Shown one piece after another: positions 1-9,450 of a stretch of 64,000 bases of DNA. This stretch comes from Kitagawia praeruptora (lineage: Eukaryota; Streptophyta; Magnoliopsida; Apiales; Apiaceae), in contig CM075345.1 in the NCBI GenBank assembly GCA_037693485.1, positions 87,130,001-87,194,000 of the forward strand, in the 5' to 3' direction. A program made the translations under genes and the position numbers. Positions within the stretch are counted from its first letter, which is position 1, and every line of letters starts with the position of its first letter. A model generated the notes under the pieces. The model was not told the origin of the DNA. It was given only the letters and a program-made list of their open reading frames with translations, and searched no databases.

Positions 1-1
1 T

Positions 2-2871
2 AGAGATGATGTGGAGATGCAAAAGACAAAGATAATTGATGATGCTGAGAGAGATGGCAATGTAGATGCCTGGTTGCAAGGAAAATATGATATTACTCTT
101 GATGAAGCTCTTCAATATCTCAGAGAGGAATACATCACTTCACTGGGTTCCAATGCCAAATCTCTGACTCATGGTGAAGTGTATGAGCCTATGAATGATT
201 CACACAAGGGATTCCTCAAGGCTGCACACTATCTTGGAAAATGAGTCAAAACTGAGGTCAACAGAGTGTGTGATAAGACAGCCACTACAGTGGAAGAAAT
301 CAAGAGGGCCTTTGATGCCAAATTCCCTCAGTTGGACAGTGTGTTCAAGGACCTCAAACACTGCAACACCACCTGCACCAAGATGAATAATGGTCTAGCT
401 CTACTCAAGAATACTGTCACAGGTCTGGGGCATAAATTTCAAGTTCTATCTGATCAGACAACTGATTCCAATGCCATGCTCAGGACTCTCTTTAAAAATC
501 AATATGGAGATAAGCTGGTGACTGAGGTCCCTGTGCATAAGATGTCCAAGTATGAAGTGAAGAGACTGCAAGACCAATCCCTATCTGGTTTCAAGGCCAA
601 TGAGCTATTCACTAAAGTGGATACTCTTGAAAAGGAGGTAGTGCATCTCAAAGAATCCAATGCTCATTTGACAAACAAGGTTGCAACTCTAACTGAGCAG
701 TTGAGCACTCAAGCCACCAACACAGCTGAGGTTCTTCTTCATCAACAATTGATGTTGTCTGTCATGATGAAGCACATACGCCTCCCTCTACCTGAAGAAT
801 CTTCAACCCCAAAGGTCACTCCTACAGCCTCTGTGCCTGACAACAAGCCTAAGGGGGAGAAGAGGACATCAAGGAACTCAAATCCAAAGGGGGAGAAACC
901 TCAAGCAAAAGGCATCAAGATAAATGAGGGTGGTCATCAAAGGGCTTCAAAATCTATACCTCATGTCTCAAGCAAAGGCAAATCTAAGGTTGATGAACCC
1001 CCATCCTCTCTGCCAGTGGTCACTCTACCACCTGTGCACATCACTACTCCAAGTGGCCAAAAGCAAACTGTCACTACTACAGTAGTGGCAGGTTTCATGC
1101 CAAGTGATCTAGTACAAGTCACCAGATATGAAGATGATCCAGTGGAAGTTAATGTGATTACAGAGGCCAAGCTGATTGAAGTAGCAAATTCAGAGATTTA
1201 TCATGATGCTGCATTCTTGAAGTTTCTGCAAGCCTCAAAGGCAAAGGTTGGAGGAGATACTTTGCTATAAAGAAGAAGCCTTAAAGATCAAATCAAATAT
1301 CTAACAGTTATTCTAAGAAAGCAAAATCAAATCTTTCTCAAGGAAATTATGATGGTGACCAATGGCAAGATATGGCACCTATCTATTGACACCTTGAAAG
1401 CTCTAAAATTCATTGAGATTGATGCCATCTTGGAACTAATTGAGCAAAAGGGGGAGAACAACAAGAGTCTGTATACTGAACTGAGAAATGGTCAACAAGC
1501 TAGACTTCCTGAAGTATGCATCAAACCAAGAACCATCTTTTATCAATCTGGTACCAAAATTCAAGATGTTAACCAGTTGGTTATCCCTAGTGATCTCACC
1601 CCTCAAAATCACAGACTCATCATTGCTGTCACTGATCAGCTACAAAAGAAGGATGGAGTCAGAACTGCTGAAGAGTTGGAAGCACTACACATCCTCAGAA
1701 CATTCATTGCAACTGGTGTAATTCCAGAAATGGCTCAACCTAGGAGAAATAAGGATGATGAAGATGAACACAAAAGTGATGGGAGGAGAAGACATCACAG
1801 GAATGATAAGAGTGATAAAGATGAGAAGAAGAAAAAGGACAACAAAGACAAGAAAGATGGTGATGACCAAGGCAAAGTCTATGAGAGGAAGATTAGAAAA
1901 TAGCAAGCCTTAGGCATTGCTAGCAGTAAACTCACCACAACACAAGACTCTAAGTCTAGGGTGAATACTGTTAGTAATGACCTACCAAAATCTGATTCAA
2001 TGGATTTCGCAACTGTTTTGCCACCTCAAGAAGAGAAGAGGATTCAAATCAAGAAACCAAGTGTATGTTCCAAAAGTAAAATGCTAATGGAGTACTACAA
2101 TGGTCTAAAAGCAAAGGTCACAAGTTTCTGCCAAGTCACCAAGTGAAAAAGGTCAAATATAAACAAGCTGCAAGAAGAGTGAAAATACCCAAGTCTAGAA
2201 CCCTAACTATCTATCCAGGACTGAAACTCCAACCACTTGATGAAGACTTTGATGTAGACCAATTGCAATATCTAAGAGCTCAAAGAATCTACTATGCTGC
2301 CATTGTGAATAACTGCCTTGAGATTAAATATACTGAGGGAAGGGAGAAGAAATTCAGACAAGGACAGTGTCAAAATTGGGGCAAGCTATATGAAATAGAA
2401 AGAATCATTGCATTATTGGATTCTGAAGACAAAGTGGAGAGAGTATGGAAGCTGGAGTTGATTGACTTTGTGAAGATGAAGAGAGACTATGCTGAGAAGA
2501 TAATAAAGGGGTGCTTTGAGAAATGGCTAGAAAGGGAGAAGGAAATTGATAGGCTGGAAGTTAAAGCAGAAAAGCTAAGGGCAAAAGGATTGTGTAGAGT
2601 TCAATTCAATCCCTATGTGGTGAAGTATAGGAGGAGAAATGGAGATAATGCCAATATAAGAATGAATCTACTCAGTCACTATCCTGCCAACATTCTGAAA
2701 CCAGTACTTGAAGATTTCAAAAACTCTATCATGCTTGAAGAATTGGATGCTTTGGCAGAGATCATAAAGGCCATGGATGAGAATGCAAGAAAGGAGAAAG
2801 AAAGAAAACAGAAAGCATATGATGATCTACAAGCCAAAGCAATGGAGATGGAATCAAATGAGAATGGCTAG
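2..2871 (+). pseudogene. Third-ORF (ORF3) fragment of C0, C-terminal part, broken
   Basis: About 950 codons of one former reading frame can be followed. It is interrupted by in-frame stops at 242-244, 1268-1270 and 1901-1903, then by a one-base shift near 2143; the last 242 codons are open to 2871. The product would be hydrophilic and rich in Lys and Glu. It has a predicted coiled-coil stretch around 600-760, a Pro/Ser/Thr-rich segment (780-1080), a basic and acidic run around 1735-1890, and a second helical charged segment at 2400-2870. Composition and position match the downstream ORF of C1, though direct similarity is weak by eye. Function is unknown; I see no membrane segment. It is a decayed transposon gene, not a host gene. 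Confidence 0.7.
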
Positions 2872-3017
2872 TATTTCACCATAGTGTAAGATTACTCAAC
2901 TTGTAATTTCATTCATGTTCTCAATCAAAATTCATACCTGTACTTTTTCAAGTTTTATCTTTATGTATGTTAGGCTTGTTATCAGACATGAAATTGTGAC
3001 TAAGGGTCTCACTCACA

Positions 3018-3030
3018 ATTTGGGGGAGAT
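3018..3030 (+). other. Polypurine tract of C0
   Basis: The sequence atttgggggagat lies directly against the LTR start TGTTAG. It is the plus-strand primer site of an LTR retrotransposon, and the same tract borders the 3' LTRs of C1 and C2 on the other strand. Confidence 0.85.
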
Positions 3031-3151
3031 TGTTAGTCACAGAGGCATGCCTGTTTACATCTAATAAGCCTAATTGTTTGTAATGCTTTGCATTACTTAC
3101 ATGACCTCTTAACTGAGGGAACATCTAGTTGTAGAGTTTCTATTTGTATGG

Positions 3152-4442
3152 TGTTAGAGCGCGGGCGCGCTGGTCCGTCTACCAGATTTTTGGATTTTTG
3201 TTTTGGCCATATCTTGAGTTCTACATGTCTGTTTTGGGCGATCTTACAGTCCACGCGAAGCTAACGAGATTCTCTTTCATTCTAAAGTGGTTCAGAGGCC
3301 CAATTATGATTGGAACGGCCCATAAATATTGAAGAAAAGTCAGCTACGAATTTTCCTTCAAAACAGAATCAGTTTAGGAAACGTATTTTGCAGAAATTCT
3401 ATTTTAATTCTATTTTGGTAGTTTATTGCTGGAAAAGACTCCCGTGGCCTATATAAACACATCCTATCATCATAAAACGTACATCACACCACAACACATC
3501 AGAGTGAAGCAAGGGAGACAAGTTGGAGAAGGATTCACCAAAGCGCGTGACAAGCAACGGAGATCTAGATCTACTTCATCTTTTGTTTTCTTCTATTAGG
3601 ATACATTATTATTAAGACTTTGTTTTTATCATGGTTTCATCAGATCCCATGGTGACGAGTGGTTCGATTATGAACTAATCGTTGTCATGGGATTCTAACG
3701 GATTTATCTATGTAGCTTAGTAGTTTGATTGCTTTAAAGATTTATGTGTGGTAAATTCTTGATATCCTCGTATGGTTGTGCTTTATGAATTTAGATGCGT
3801 CGCGAACATCTAATTTGTTAATCTCTTGTGAAACGAAAGTGGATCTTGAGATTTAGAACTTGTCATGCTAGCATAGGATAGGTTGATGTTTTAACATCAT
3901 GATTTGTAGTGTAAATAGAGATATTATGCTGCCCTATGTGATCTTAATAGACAACTTGTTCTTCAACCGTTATGTTTTCAAATCTTATAGAGATATAGGG
4001 TCTAAGCATAATTGGTATCTATTCATCTTCTATCTCTTTTGTGGATGTATATTTAGTTTGGTATTCGTATACTGAGAGGTAGCGTTTACTTGTTTCGTGT
4101 TGTCTGATCAGATATCATAATCATCACATGCATTGATTAAAGGCATCAACTCTAAGCGAAGTATTTAATGAAGTTAGGATCCCATGTTTACTCTTGTAGA
4201 AGTAATTCGATTTTAATTTTCATTAGATAATTAATTCTTAGATTGTTTACTTGTTTTATTTAGTTAATTATAGTTAATTAAAACCAAAATTTGTTAATTG
4301 TCTTAGCAGTGAATAATAATCATACATTGTTGCATAGGTACATCTACTGAATTAAAACCATAACCAGATCTCTGTGGGAATGAACTTGACTTATTCATAT
4401 ATTACTTGTGACCACGTACGCTTACGTGATTTAGTGTAAACA
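3152..4442 (+). mobile_element. Ty3/gypsy-type LTR inserted in the C0 LTR
   Basis: This segment is homologous to both arms of the palindromic insertion at 37050-39176. Shared stretches include the block around the conserved gattatgaactaatcgttg and the 3' part containing accataaccagatc and gaccacgtacgctt. It has a promoter-like cctatataaacac at about 3448. The downstream bases ...gtgtaaaca could be the LTR 3' end. The first ~200 bp of the family, which begins TGATAAGTGG in the other copy, are missing or replaced. I could not find a convincing target duplication, so both ends are approximate. It is probably a truncated or solo LTR. Confidence 0.6.
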
Positions 4443-4604
4443 AGTTTTTTTTAATAGGCATCAAATCCTAGTTGTGTAACTCTACTTATAAAGTCAAGAA
4501 TAATGCTTAAAAGAAGTTCCAAGGTTCATGCCTCAAGCAAGAAGATAAAGACTGTCAAATAATCACAGTTGGGATTTGAATAAATGAAGAATTTGCATAA
4601 GTAT

Positions 4605-5010
4605 CAATTCGAGAAGTACTTTTGTCTATTCGAGAAGTCTAGCATTCGAGAAGTCAGAGATTCGATATCTAAGAAGACACTGTTCGATATCTCTGAATGA
4701 ACTGTTCGATATCTCTGAGATTCGACATGTCTAAATACTCTATTCGAGAACTCAAGAAGTCAACAAGTCAAAGTGGTATTCGAGTTCTCAAAGAGTCAAC
4801 AAGTCAAAGTTCCATTCGATATCTCAAGGACTCAGAAAAGCTTTTCGATATCTCAGGAATTCGACAATTCAAGTGTTCTATTCGACAACTCAAGGAACCC
4901 TGGAGAAAAGTGTTATTGAGAAGTGATTCGATATGTCAATCATACAGTATTCGAGAACTCAGAGTTATCTAATCCTAGTTCTCGAATCAATCACTTAGCC
5001 ACTTCTCGAA
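4605..5010 (+). repeat. Cluster of TTCGAGAA / TTCGATATCTC motifs
   Basis: Roughly 18 copies of TTCGA occur in about 400 bp, usually as attcgagaact or ttcgatatctc, on both strands and with irregular spacing. It lies in the U3-like part of the C0 LTR. It is specific to this element and not seen in C1 or C2. Confidence 0.75.
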
Positions 5011-5654
5011 TACATTCTTGGAGACAAAATACTGAAGAAATTGTACAAGTCAGAAACCTGCAACAAGCCAATGCACTTTATGGACCACAATCTGTAACAT
5101 GCTCTGGAAAGCCTACAAGGAAGCTTGGAGAGATATAGAAGAGACAAAGAGCTAAAGAAGTGGATCTGAACAGAACTTTGCAATGTCAAATCTGTAGCCG
5201 TTTGGATGCTTACTCAAAAAGGATAGACATACAAGAAAGTAATTTATCCTGTAACCTTATTTGTAGTAACTGAGTTGTATTCATGTTCTATAAGAATACA
5301 ATCTCACTTCTTCAGTTGAACAAGTTTTTCATACACTGTAAGATATTTCACTCTGAGAAAAATGAAGCTGAGAATACTACCATTTGTATTCACAGATTGT
5401 AGCAACCTTTATATAATAATATATTAGATTAAAGTGATATTGTATCTTGTGTTGTTCTTTATCCGCACCTACACATTTGCACACACAAACACTTATCTTG
5501 CTACACAGATTCAAGAACAAGAAAAGTTCTAGAATCCATTCACCCCCCTGTATTCTTTTGTTGTATTCAATACTCAACAATATATGAGTTTATTAATATA
5601 ATATTATAAGTAACATTAGCATCCCAGAAATATGTGTTCATATAATTCACTAAC

Positions 5655-5789
5655 CTGTGCCCGTCGAAGCCCGAACTCAAGGAGAAGTTTGGACTTTCCA
5701 GCCACGAAACGGTGTCTCGCAGCGTTTGTGGCAACAAGTGATGCATAATTAATAAGATTTACATATGGAGTCTTCAGCAGTTGAACCAC
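5655..5789 (-). pseudogene. Captured exon 5: nicotinate phosphoribosyltransferase fragment
   Basis: The 45 codons encode VVQLLKTPYVNLINYAS, then VATNAARHRFVAGK, and end FGLRRAQ. They continue directly from the previous exon in the parent enzyme and contain conserved catalytic-core residues. Acceptor ggttttag and donor gttagtg are intact. The parent would continue with a GPDGG-type exon; only 75 bp remain before the C0 LTR and no such exon is there. The fragment lacks most of the enzyme. Confidence 0.85.
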
Positions 5790-5944
5790 CTAAAACCAAT
5801 TCCTCCAAAACTTTAGGAATGATGATAACATGGTCAATTAGCAATGGAAGTATATATGGTTATTAACTATTAGTTTACTGACGATCCAAGGAAAGAGCTG
5901 ATAGGCTTTCCAAACACTATAAAGACCATAACATGAACACTTAC

Positions 5945-6065
5945 GGAAACTGGCCCTTCAACCCTTATTAGCGGCACCTTTGGGAATACAACAAACCCCT
6001 TAGGAATGGCATAGACTTCAACATCAGAACAATCAATTCCTCTAAGATAATCATAAAAGCCCATA
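5945..6065 (-). pseudogene. Captured exon 4: nicotinate phosphoribosyltransferase fragment
   Basis: The 121-bp exon encodes FYDYLRGIDCSDVEVYAIP, then VVFPKVPLIRVEGPV. This is a recognisable stretch of plant nicotinate phosphoribosyltransferase, the NAD-salvage enzyme that makes nicotinate mononucleotide. Acceptor ttgctacag and donor gtaagtgttc are canonical. The single leading base completes the codon left open by the Alba exon. An in-frame ATG also sits at 6064. The exon is followed by the next exon of the same parent gene, so this part was captured with its intron. Confidence 0.85.
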
Positions 6066-6452
6066 CTGTAGCAAATCAGTAGAAAGTGATTAAATAATTG
6101 GATTGTACCTACTACAGAACAGGAAGTTACACCAAGACAGAAACACTAAAAAAATATTGGAAACTCTACCTTTTAACACCACAAAAATCTCATTTGACAT
6201 GAGGTTATGTAACATGATAGGGCAAAAATTATCTTAGCTTCTTGTCATATATTGTTGTTTTTATTAAAATACAATTAAAAAACATGACAGAGTTCTACCT
6301 TTCAATGAAGTAGATGTCTCATTTGACACAAGACTTCTATTCGGCATGACAGAAAAGAAGAAAAGTATCAACAACCAAGAAGCATAAAAATGGAGCGCAT
6401 AAATAACAAAGTTTGGTATTTTTAGGCAACACCATATGATAAACTAACTTAC

Positions 6453-6523
6453 CCTGGGGTTGATGTATCTGTTATTTCAGTGGTTCCGATATATGCAACC
6501 TGATGGAGGCCAGCAATTCTCCT
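6453..6523 (-). pseudogene. Captured exon 3: Alba (RGG-type DNA/RNA-binding) protein fragment
   Basis: This 71-bp block encodes RRIAGLHQ, then IGTTEITDT. It resembles the RRIxGLHQxxxIGSTDITDT segment of the long plant Alba proteins. Acceptor tgtttacag and donor gtaagttag are canonical. It starts in phase 0, joining in frame to the SF3B2 exon, and ends with two spare bases that the next exon completes. The match is short (about 20 residues), so the family call is good but not certain. Confidence 0.6.
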
Positions 6524-6602
6524 CTGTAAACATAAAGCAGACCACTGCATAGGTGAACATTTACAAAATCAAAATAACATACGCAAAATACCGGCATCTT
6601 AC

Positions 6603-6704
6603 CTGCATATTAATGAGCCATGGATGAGGAGCACCTTCAGGCATCCCAAGAGCATCTTTTAGTTCTTGCGACAACATTCCTGGCTTCATCTCCCTTAGTT
6701 TAAC
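6603..6704 (-). pseudogene. Captured exon 2: splicing factor 3B subunit 2 fragment
   Basis: These 34 codons encode VKLREMKPGML ... ALGMPEGAP ... PWLINMQ. This is the hallmark PSP-type segment of SF3B2 (SF3b145), a U2 snRNP protein that contacts pre-mRNA near the branch point. The acceptor is ctaaag and the donor gtaagatg. In the real protein the next residues would be RYGPPP; here the next exon is from a different gene. Only a few percent of the parent gene is present, so it cannot supply splicing function. Confidence 0.8.
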
Positions 6705-6969
6705 CTTTAGCAGCATGAAGCACCATAAATTAGAGTTCGACTTCACATTATCTTATATTAGTTTCATCATAAATTAGGCAGCGATTACTTGTTTTGGCCT
6801 GCCATCCATATAATTAAAATCTTTACATAATGACATACAATACATGTCTTCTAAAAAACCAATTATAGCCATAATTCAAAACAATTATATCCTATAAACA
6901 CTTAATTAACAACACTATTACAAGGAGAACTTTCATTACATTCTGTACCCATATTACAAAACTTCGTAC

Positions 6970-7101
6970 CTCAAACTCTTTCCCTTCACGGCCAGCACCG
7001 AGAGCATTGTGATTGACCTCACTGTTGCCCATATCATCATCTGTAGGAAGCCCCACAACAGTCCCATGCACCCTCACCAATCTCCACTTATCAGGTGCAC
7101 C
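6970..7101 (-). pseudogene. Captured exon 1, mostly unrecognised, ending in SF3B2-like GKEFE
   Basis: This 132-bp block (44 codons) follows an acceptor reading ...ttgaag and ends at donor gtacgaag. It encodes GAPDKWRLVRVHGTVVGL, then an acidic DDDMG stretch, and finishes EGKEFE. I do not recognise the first ~37 residues. The last six match the residues that precede KLREMKPG in plant SF3B2, and the intron sits where the SF3B2 reading continues into the next block. The exon may therefore itself be a fusion, with the breakpoint near 6985-6990. That is inference from memory of the family. Confidence 0.55.
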
Positions 7102-7148
7102 CTTCAAATCGAAGCACACACCAATTAGAATATTAATGATAAATAAAC

Positions 7149-9089
7149 TGTAACATCCCGTATTTTTTAAATGATTTTTTTGGTTATATTGTTTTATATT
7201 GAGGATTAGAAAATTTTGGTTAAATAATATTTATATTAGTTTAGGAGTAAATTAATGTTTTTAATTAGGATATTAGTAGAAAAAAAATAGAATAAGGGTG
7301 AGGGTTTGGGAAAGAAGAAACGTACGTTACTTTTATTGAGAGAGAAAAGAGAAGAGAGATCAGGAGAAGAGAGAAGAGATAAAAGAGAAGAGGAGAAGGA
7401 GGAAGAAGAGAAGAATTGTAGCAAGACTTAGGAGGAGGGCTTGTGGAATTCAAGGTAAAGATTAAATCCTTTGTTATATATGTATATATGCGATTATATT
7501 TGAACTAGGTGTTAGGACTTATGAGATTCGTGATTTTCATTACATGAATTAGGGTCTTTGGAGTAGATGGACTGAATTTCTTGAACAGCATTCATAATCT
7601 TTGGATTTTAAGGTACGGGTAGTCTTATCTCTCTTTGTATGTCTTGTTATCCCAAATTTGTACATCTGATTTCTTGTTAAATTCGTATACAATTCATTTT
7701 TCATCGGATTGTGTTGATTCTTGATCTTCTGGAAAGATATTTGAATTATCTACAACTTTCATTCTTTGTGTTTTCCGAAATTCAGCTTGTAAATATGTCA
7801 AAATCTGCCATTTGTAAATCTTGTGTGTTAAATTCTATTTGTACGTCCTAACTTCGTAAATTCATAGTAAATCGGAATTTTGTTCAATAATTATGAGCGA
7901 TACCATTCTGGAAAGCTTGTTTCAACCTCTGTGTTTTGTGTTTATGTTCCGCTGACCAATTCTATGATTTCGTTGTCTTAAATATCGAAATACTACTTTC
8001 AGCAGTGCCTGATTCTGTTATTACACTCCGCATTTTCATTGTTTCTGAATTCGTTACTTCTTTGTTCGTGATGAGCCTTATTATTCTGGAAAGGTCTCGG
8101 AATTTTCTACGTTTTTCATGTTTTGTACTTTTTCATTTGAATTCATCTTAATGGAGGAAATTGTCATCTTTTATGATTGGTCAGTTCTTATTTTTATCAT
8201 TAATAGTATAAATTGTATGATATTTGGGTGTGTGAATTTTGAGAAATATGTTTTCAATTATATTTTGATATATGTATGATTCCGAAGATATAAGAAGATC
8301 ATTTCTTTTTCGAGTAAGTTATATGTAAGATTATTTATGATTTTATTATGACTTGGGAGATGTTTGATTTTCGGGTAGTATTGTACTTATTTTTGTGCAA
8401 GCTCCTGTCAGATTTCGGGTAGCACTGTGCTTTTTGCCTTGCGAGCCTGTCAGTATTTTGGGTAGTATTGTGCGTATTACCTTACGAGCCCTGTTTGAAT
8501 TTGTAAGATTTCGGGTGGCATTTGCTTTGTGCTATGCCCCTATTTGTGTAAGATCGTCTCTCATGTTTGTAAGTAAGTTATTTGAATATTATTTGTATGA
8601 GGGTGTGTATGAGTTAGATTATATTTTATCGATTATGTCTTTGTTTATGTTAATATGTTAATTATGCGTAAGTGATATGATTATTTGTTAGAGTAAGTTT
8701 ATTTTGATTTGAGAGCATTTATTTTTATATTGTGAGCTGATTATCTACTTTCTATTATCAGATTCACTATGTCTCATTGTCATTTATTCAGATATTCATT
8801 TTTATTCTTAACTTGTTCATCTATTTAATTTTGTTCAGCTTGTGCTTTGTTTTGTATCCGTACATGAGCCTTTCGCTCACTGCCGGTTCTTTGTTTTCTT
8901 ATTCCTCCCGGCAGGTGATCTTATTTAGGTGGGCTACTTATTGGGAAGAGTGCGAGTCGCGATATTTGGAGATTTAGATGTATTTTTAATTTATGAATTG
9001 TAAGATATTGGATTTTGAGAAGTTGTATCGTTTTATTCGATTTTAGTGGATTTTAAAATTAAGTGTATTTTTTAGGGATGTTAAAGTAA
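7149..9089 (+). mobile_element. Solo LTR, TGTAACATCCC type (Ty3/gypsy chromovirus-like)
   Basis: It begins TGTAACATCCCG and ends near 9080 with the inverted GGGATGTTA, the terminal motif typical of chromovirus (Tekay/Reina-like) LTRs. No gag, pol, primer site or polypurine tract lies inside the ~1.94 kb. The exact right end and target duplication are unclear: taaac on the left, taaag near the right end. It splits the captured-exon segment from the DNA at 9090 onward. Confidence 0.65.
8365..8565 (+). repeat. Diverged tandem repeat inside the solo LTR
   Basis: About four units of 50-65 bp each contain ttcgggtagtattgtg or a close variant, followed by a tgcgagcctgtcag-like segment. Confidence 0.6.
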
Positions 9090-9450
9090 CACACATAACA
9101 CCAGATTAATTAACAAGAAAATAGATCAATTAGAGAGATAGAGAGAGAGGAGGGGGAGATTAATTAACAGAGATTGAGCTTGATAAAAGAGGGGAATCGG
9201 GTTAGGGTTAGGGTTCTTTGAAAAGGGGGAATCTGGGGGGGGGAGAGGGGTGTGTTTTAGATTTAGAATGAGAGTGAGTGAGAAAAGGGTACATGTGTTT
9301 TAGTTTAGATTTAGTTTTAGTTTAGTTTTTTGATTTTAATTAATTTGATCTTAGATGGTAAAAATTAAGTTGTAAGAAAAGGGGGGAATCAAGTTGTTTT
9401 TTGATTATCGGGTGGGTGGGTGGGTGGGTGGGTGGGGGGGGGGGGGGATC
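9090..9450. other. Telo-box and G-rich tract
   Basis: Read on the minus strand this is pyrimidine-rich and contains aaccctaaccctaaccc (plus 9199-9215). Such telo-boxes are found in the 5' leaders of many plant housekeeping genes. It lies upstream, in the minus sense, of the captured exons, separated from them by the solo LTR. At 9409-9448 there is a (GGGT)n tract followed by a long G run, able to form a G-quadruplex. No coding sequence is visible. Confidence 0.5.

Larger units (their letters stand above)
1..5579 (+). mobile_element. C0: 3' portion of a Sirevirus-like Ty1/copia retrotransposon
   Basis: The window opens inside this element. What remains is the end of a third ORF downstream of pol, a short 3' untranslated region, a polypurine tract and the 3' LTR, which starts TGTTAG and ends CTCAACA. 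A third ORF between pol and the 3' LTR is characteristic of the Sirevirus branch of plant copia elements. The same layout is seen complete in C1 (44415-58577) and decayed in C2 (25126-39643). The 5' part and the 5' LTR lie outside the window, so the target duplication cannot be tested; the five bases after the LTR are atata. Confidence 0.85.
3031..5579 (+). repeat. 3' LTR of C0, interrupted by a gypsy-type LTR
   Basis: It runs from TGTTAGTCAC after the polypurine tract to ATACTCAACA. Without the insertion at about 3152-4442 it would be about 1.26 kb, close to the 1165-bp LTR of C1. The 4605-5010 part is packed with TTCGAGAA and TTCGATATCTC motifs. Confidence 0.8.
5655..7101 (-). pseudogene. 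Chimeric exon cluster: captured pieces of at least three host genes
   Basis: Five exon-like blocks lie on the minus strand in this order: unrecognised (7101-6970), SF3B2 (6704-6603), Alba (6523-6453), nicotinate phosphoribosyltransferase (6065-5945 and 5789-5655). Each intron has GT and AG ends: 265, 79, 387 and 155 bp. Exon lengths 132, 102, 71, 121 and 135 sum to 561 bp. Phases match at every junction, giving one open frame of 187 codons with no stop. Because introns are kept, capture happened at DNA level, as known for Helitrons and Pack-MULEs; I do not see the ends of such a carrier. The left side is cut by the C0 LTR (5579) and the right side by a solo LTR (7149). It could be an expressed chimera or a dead transduplicate. 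Confidence 0.75.

Noticed and set aside
4697..4972. 91-codon ORF with SIRELK repeats
   Set aside because: It comes from the TTCGA motif cluster inside the C0 LTR and has no domain or promoter context.
4605..5010. CRISPR-like repeats
   Set aside because: Spacing is irregular, units are short and degenerate, and the host is a plant; the other arrays are contiguous tandem repeats without spacers.
5870..6064. Stand-alone 64-codon gene
   Set aside because: Only the first 40 codons are meaningful; the rest is intron reading past a good donor site, so it is an exon of the chimera.
9199..9215. Interstitial telomere array
   Set aside because: Only about two and a half short units of gggttag; better described as a telo-box.
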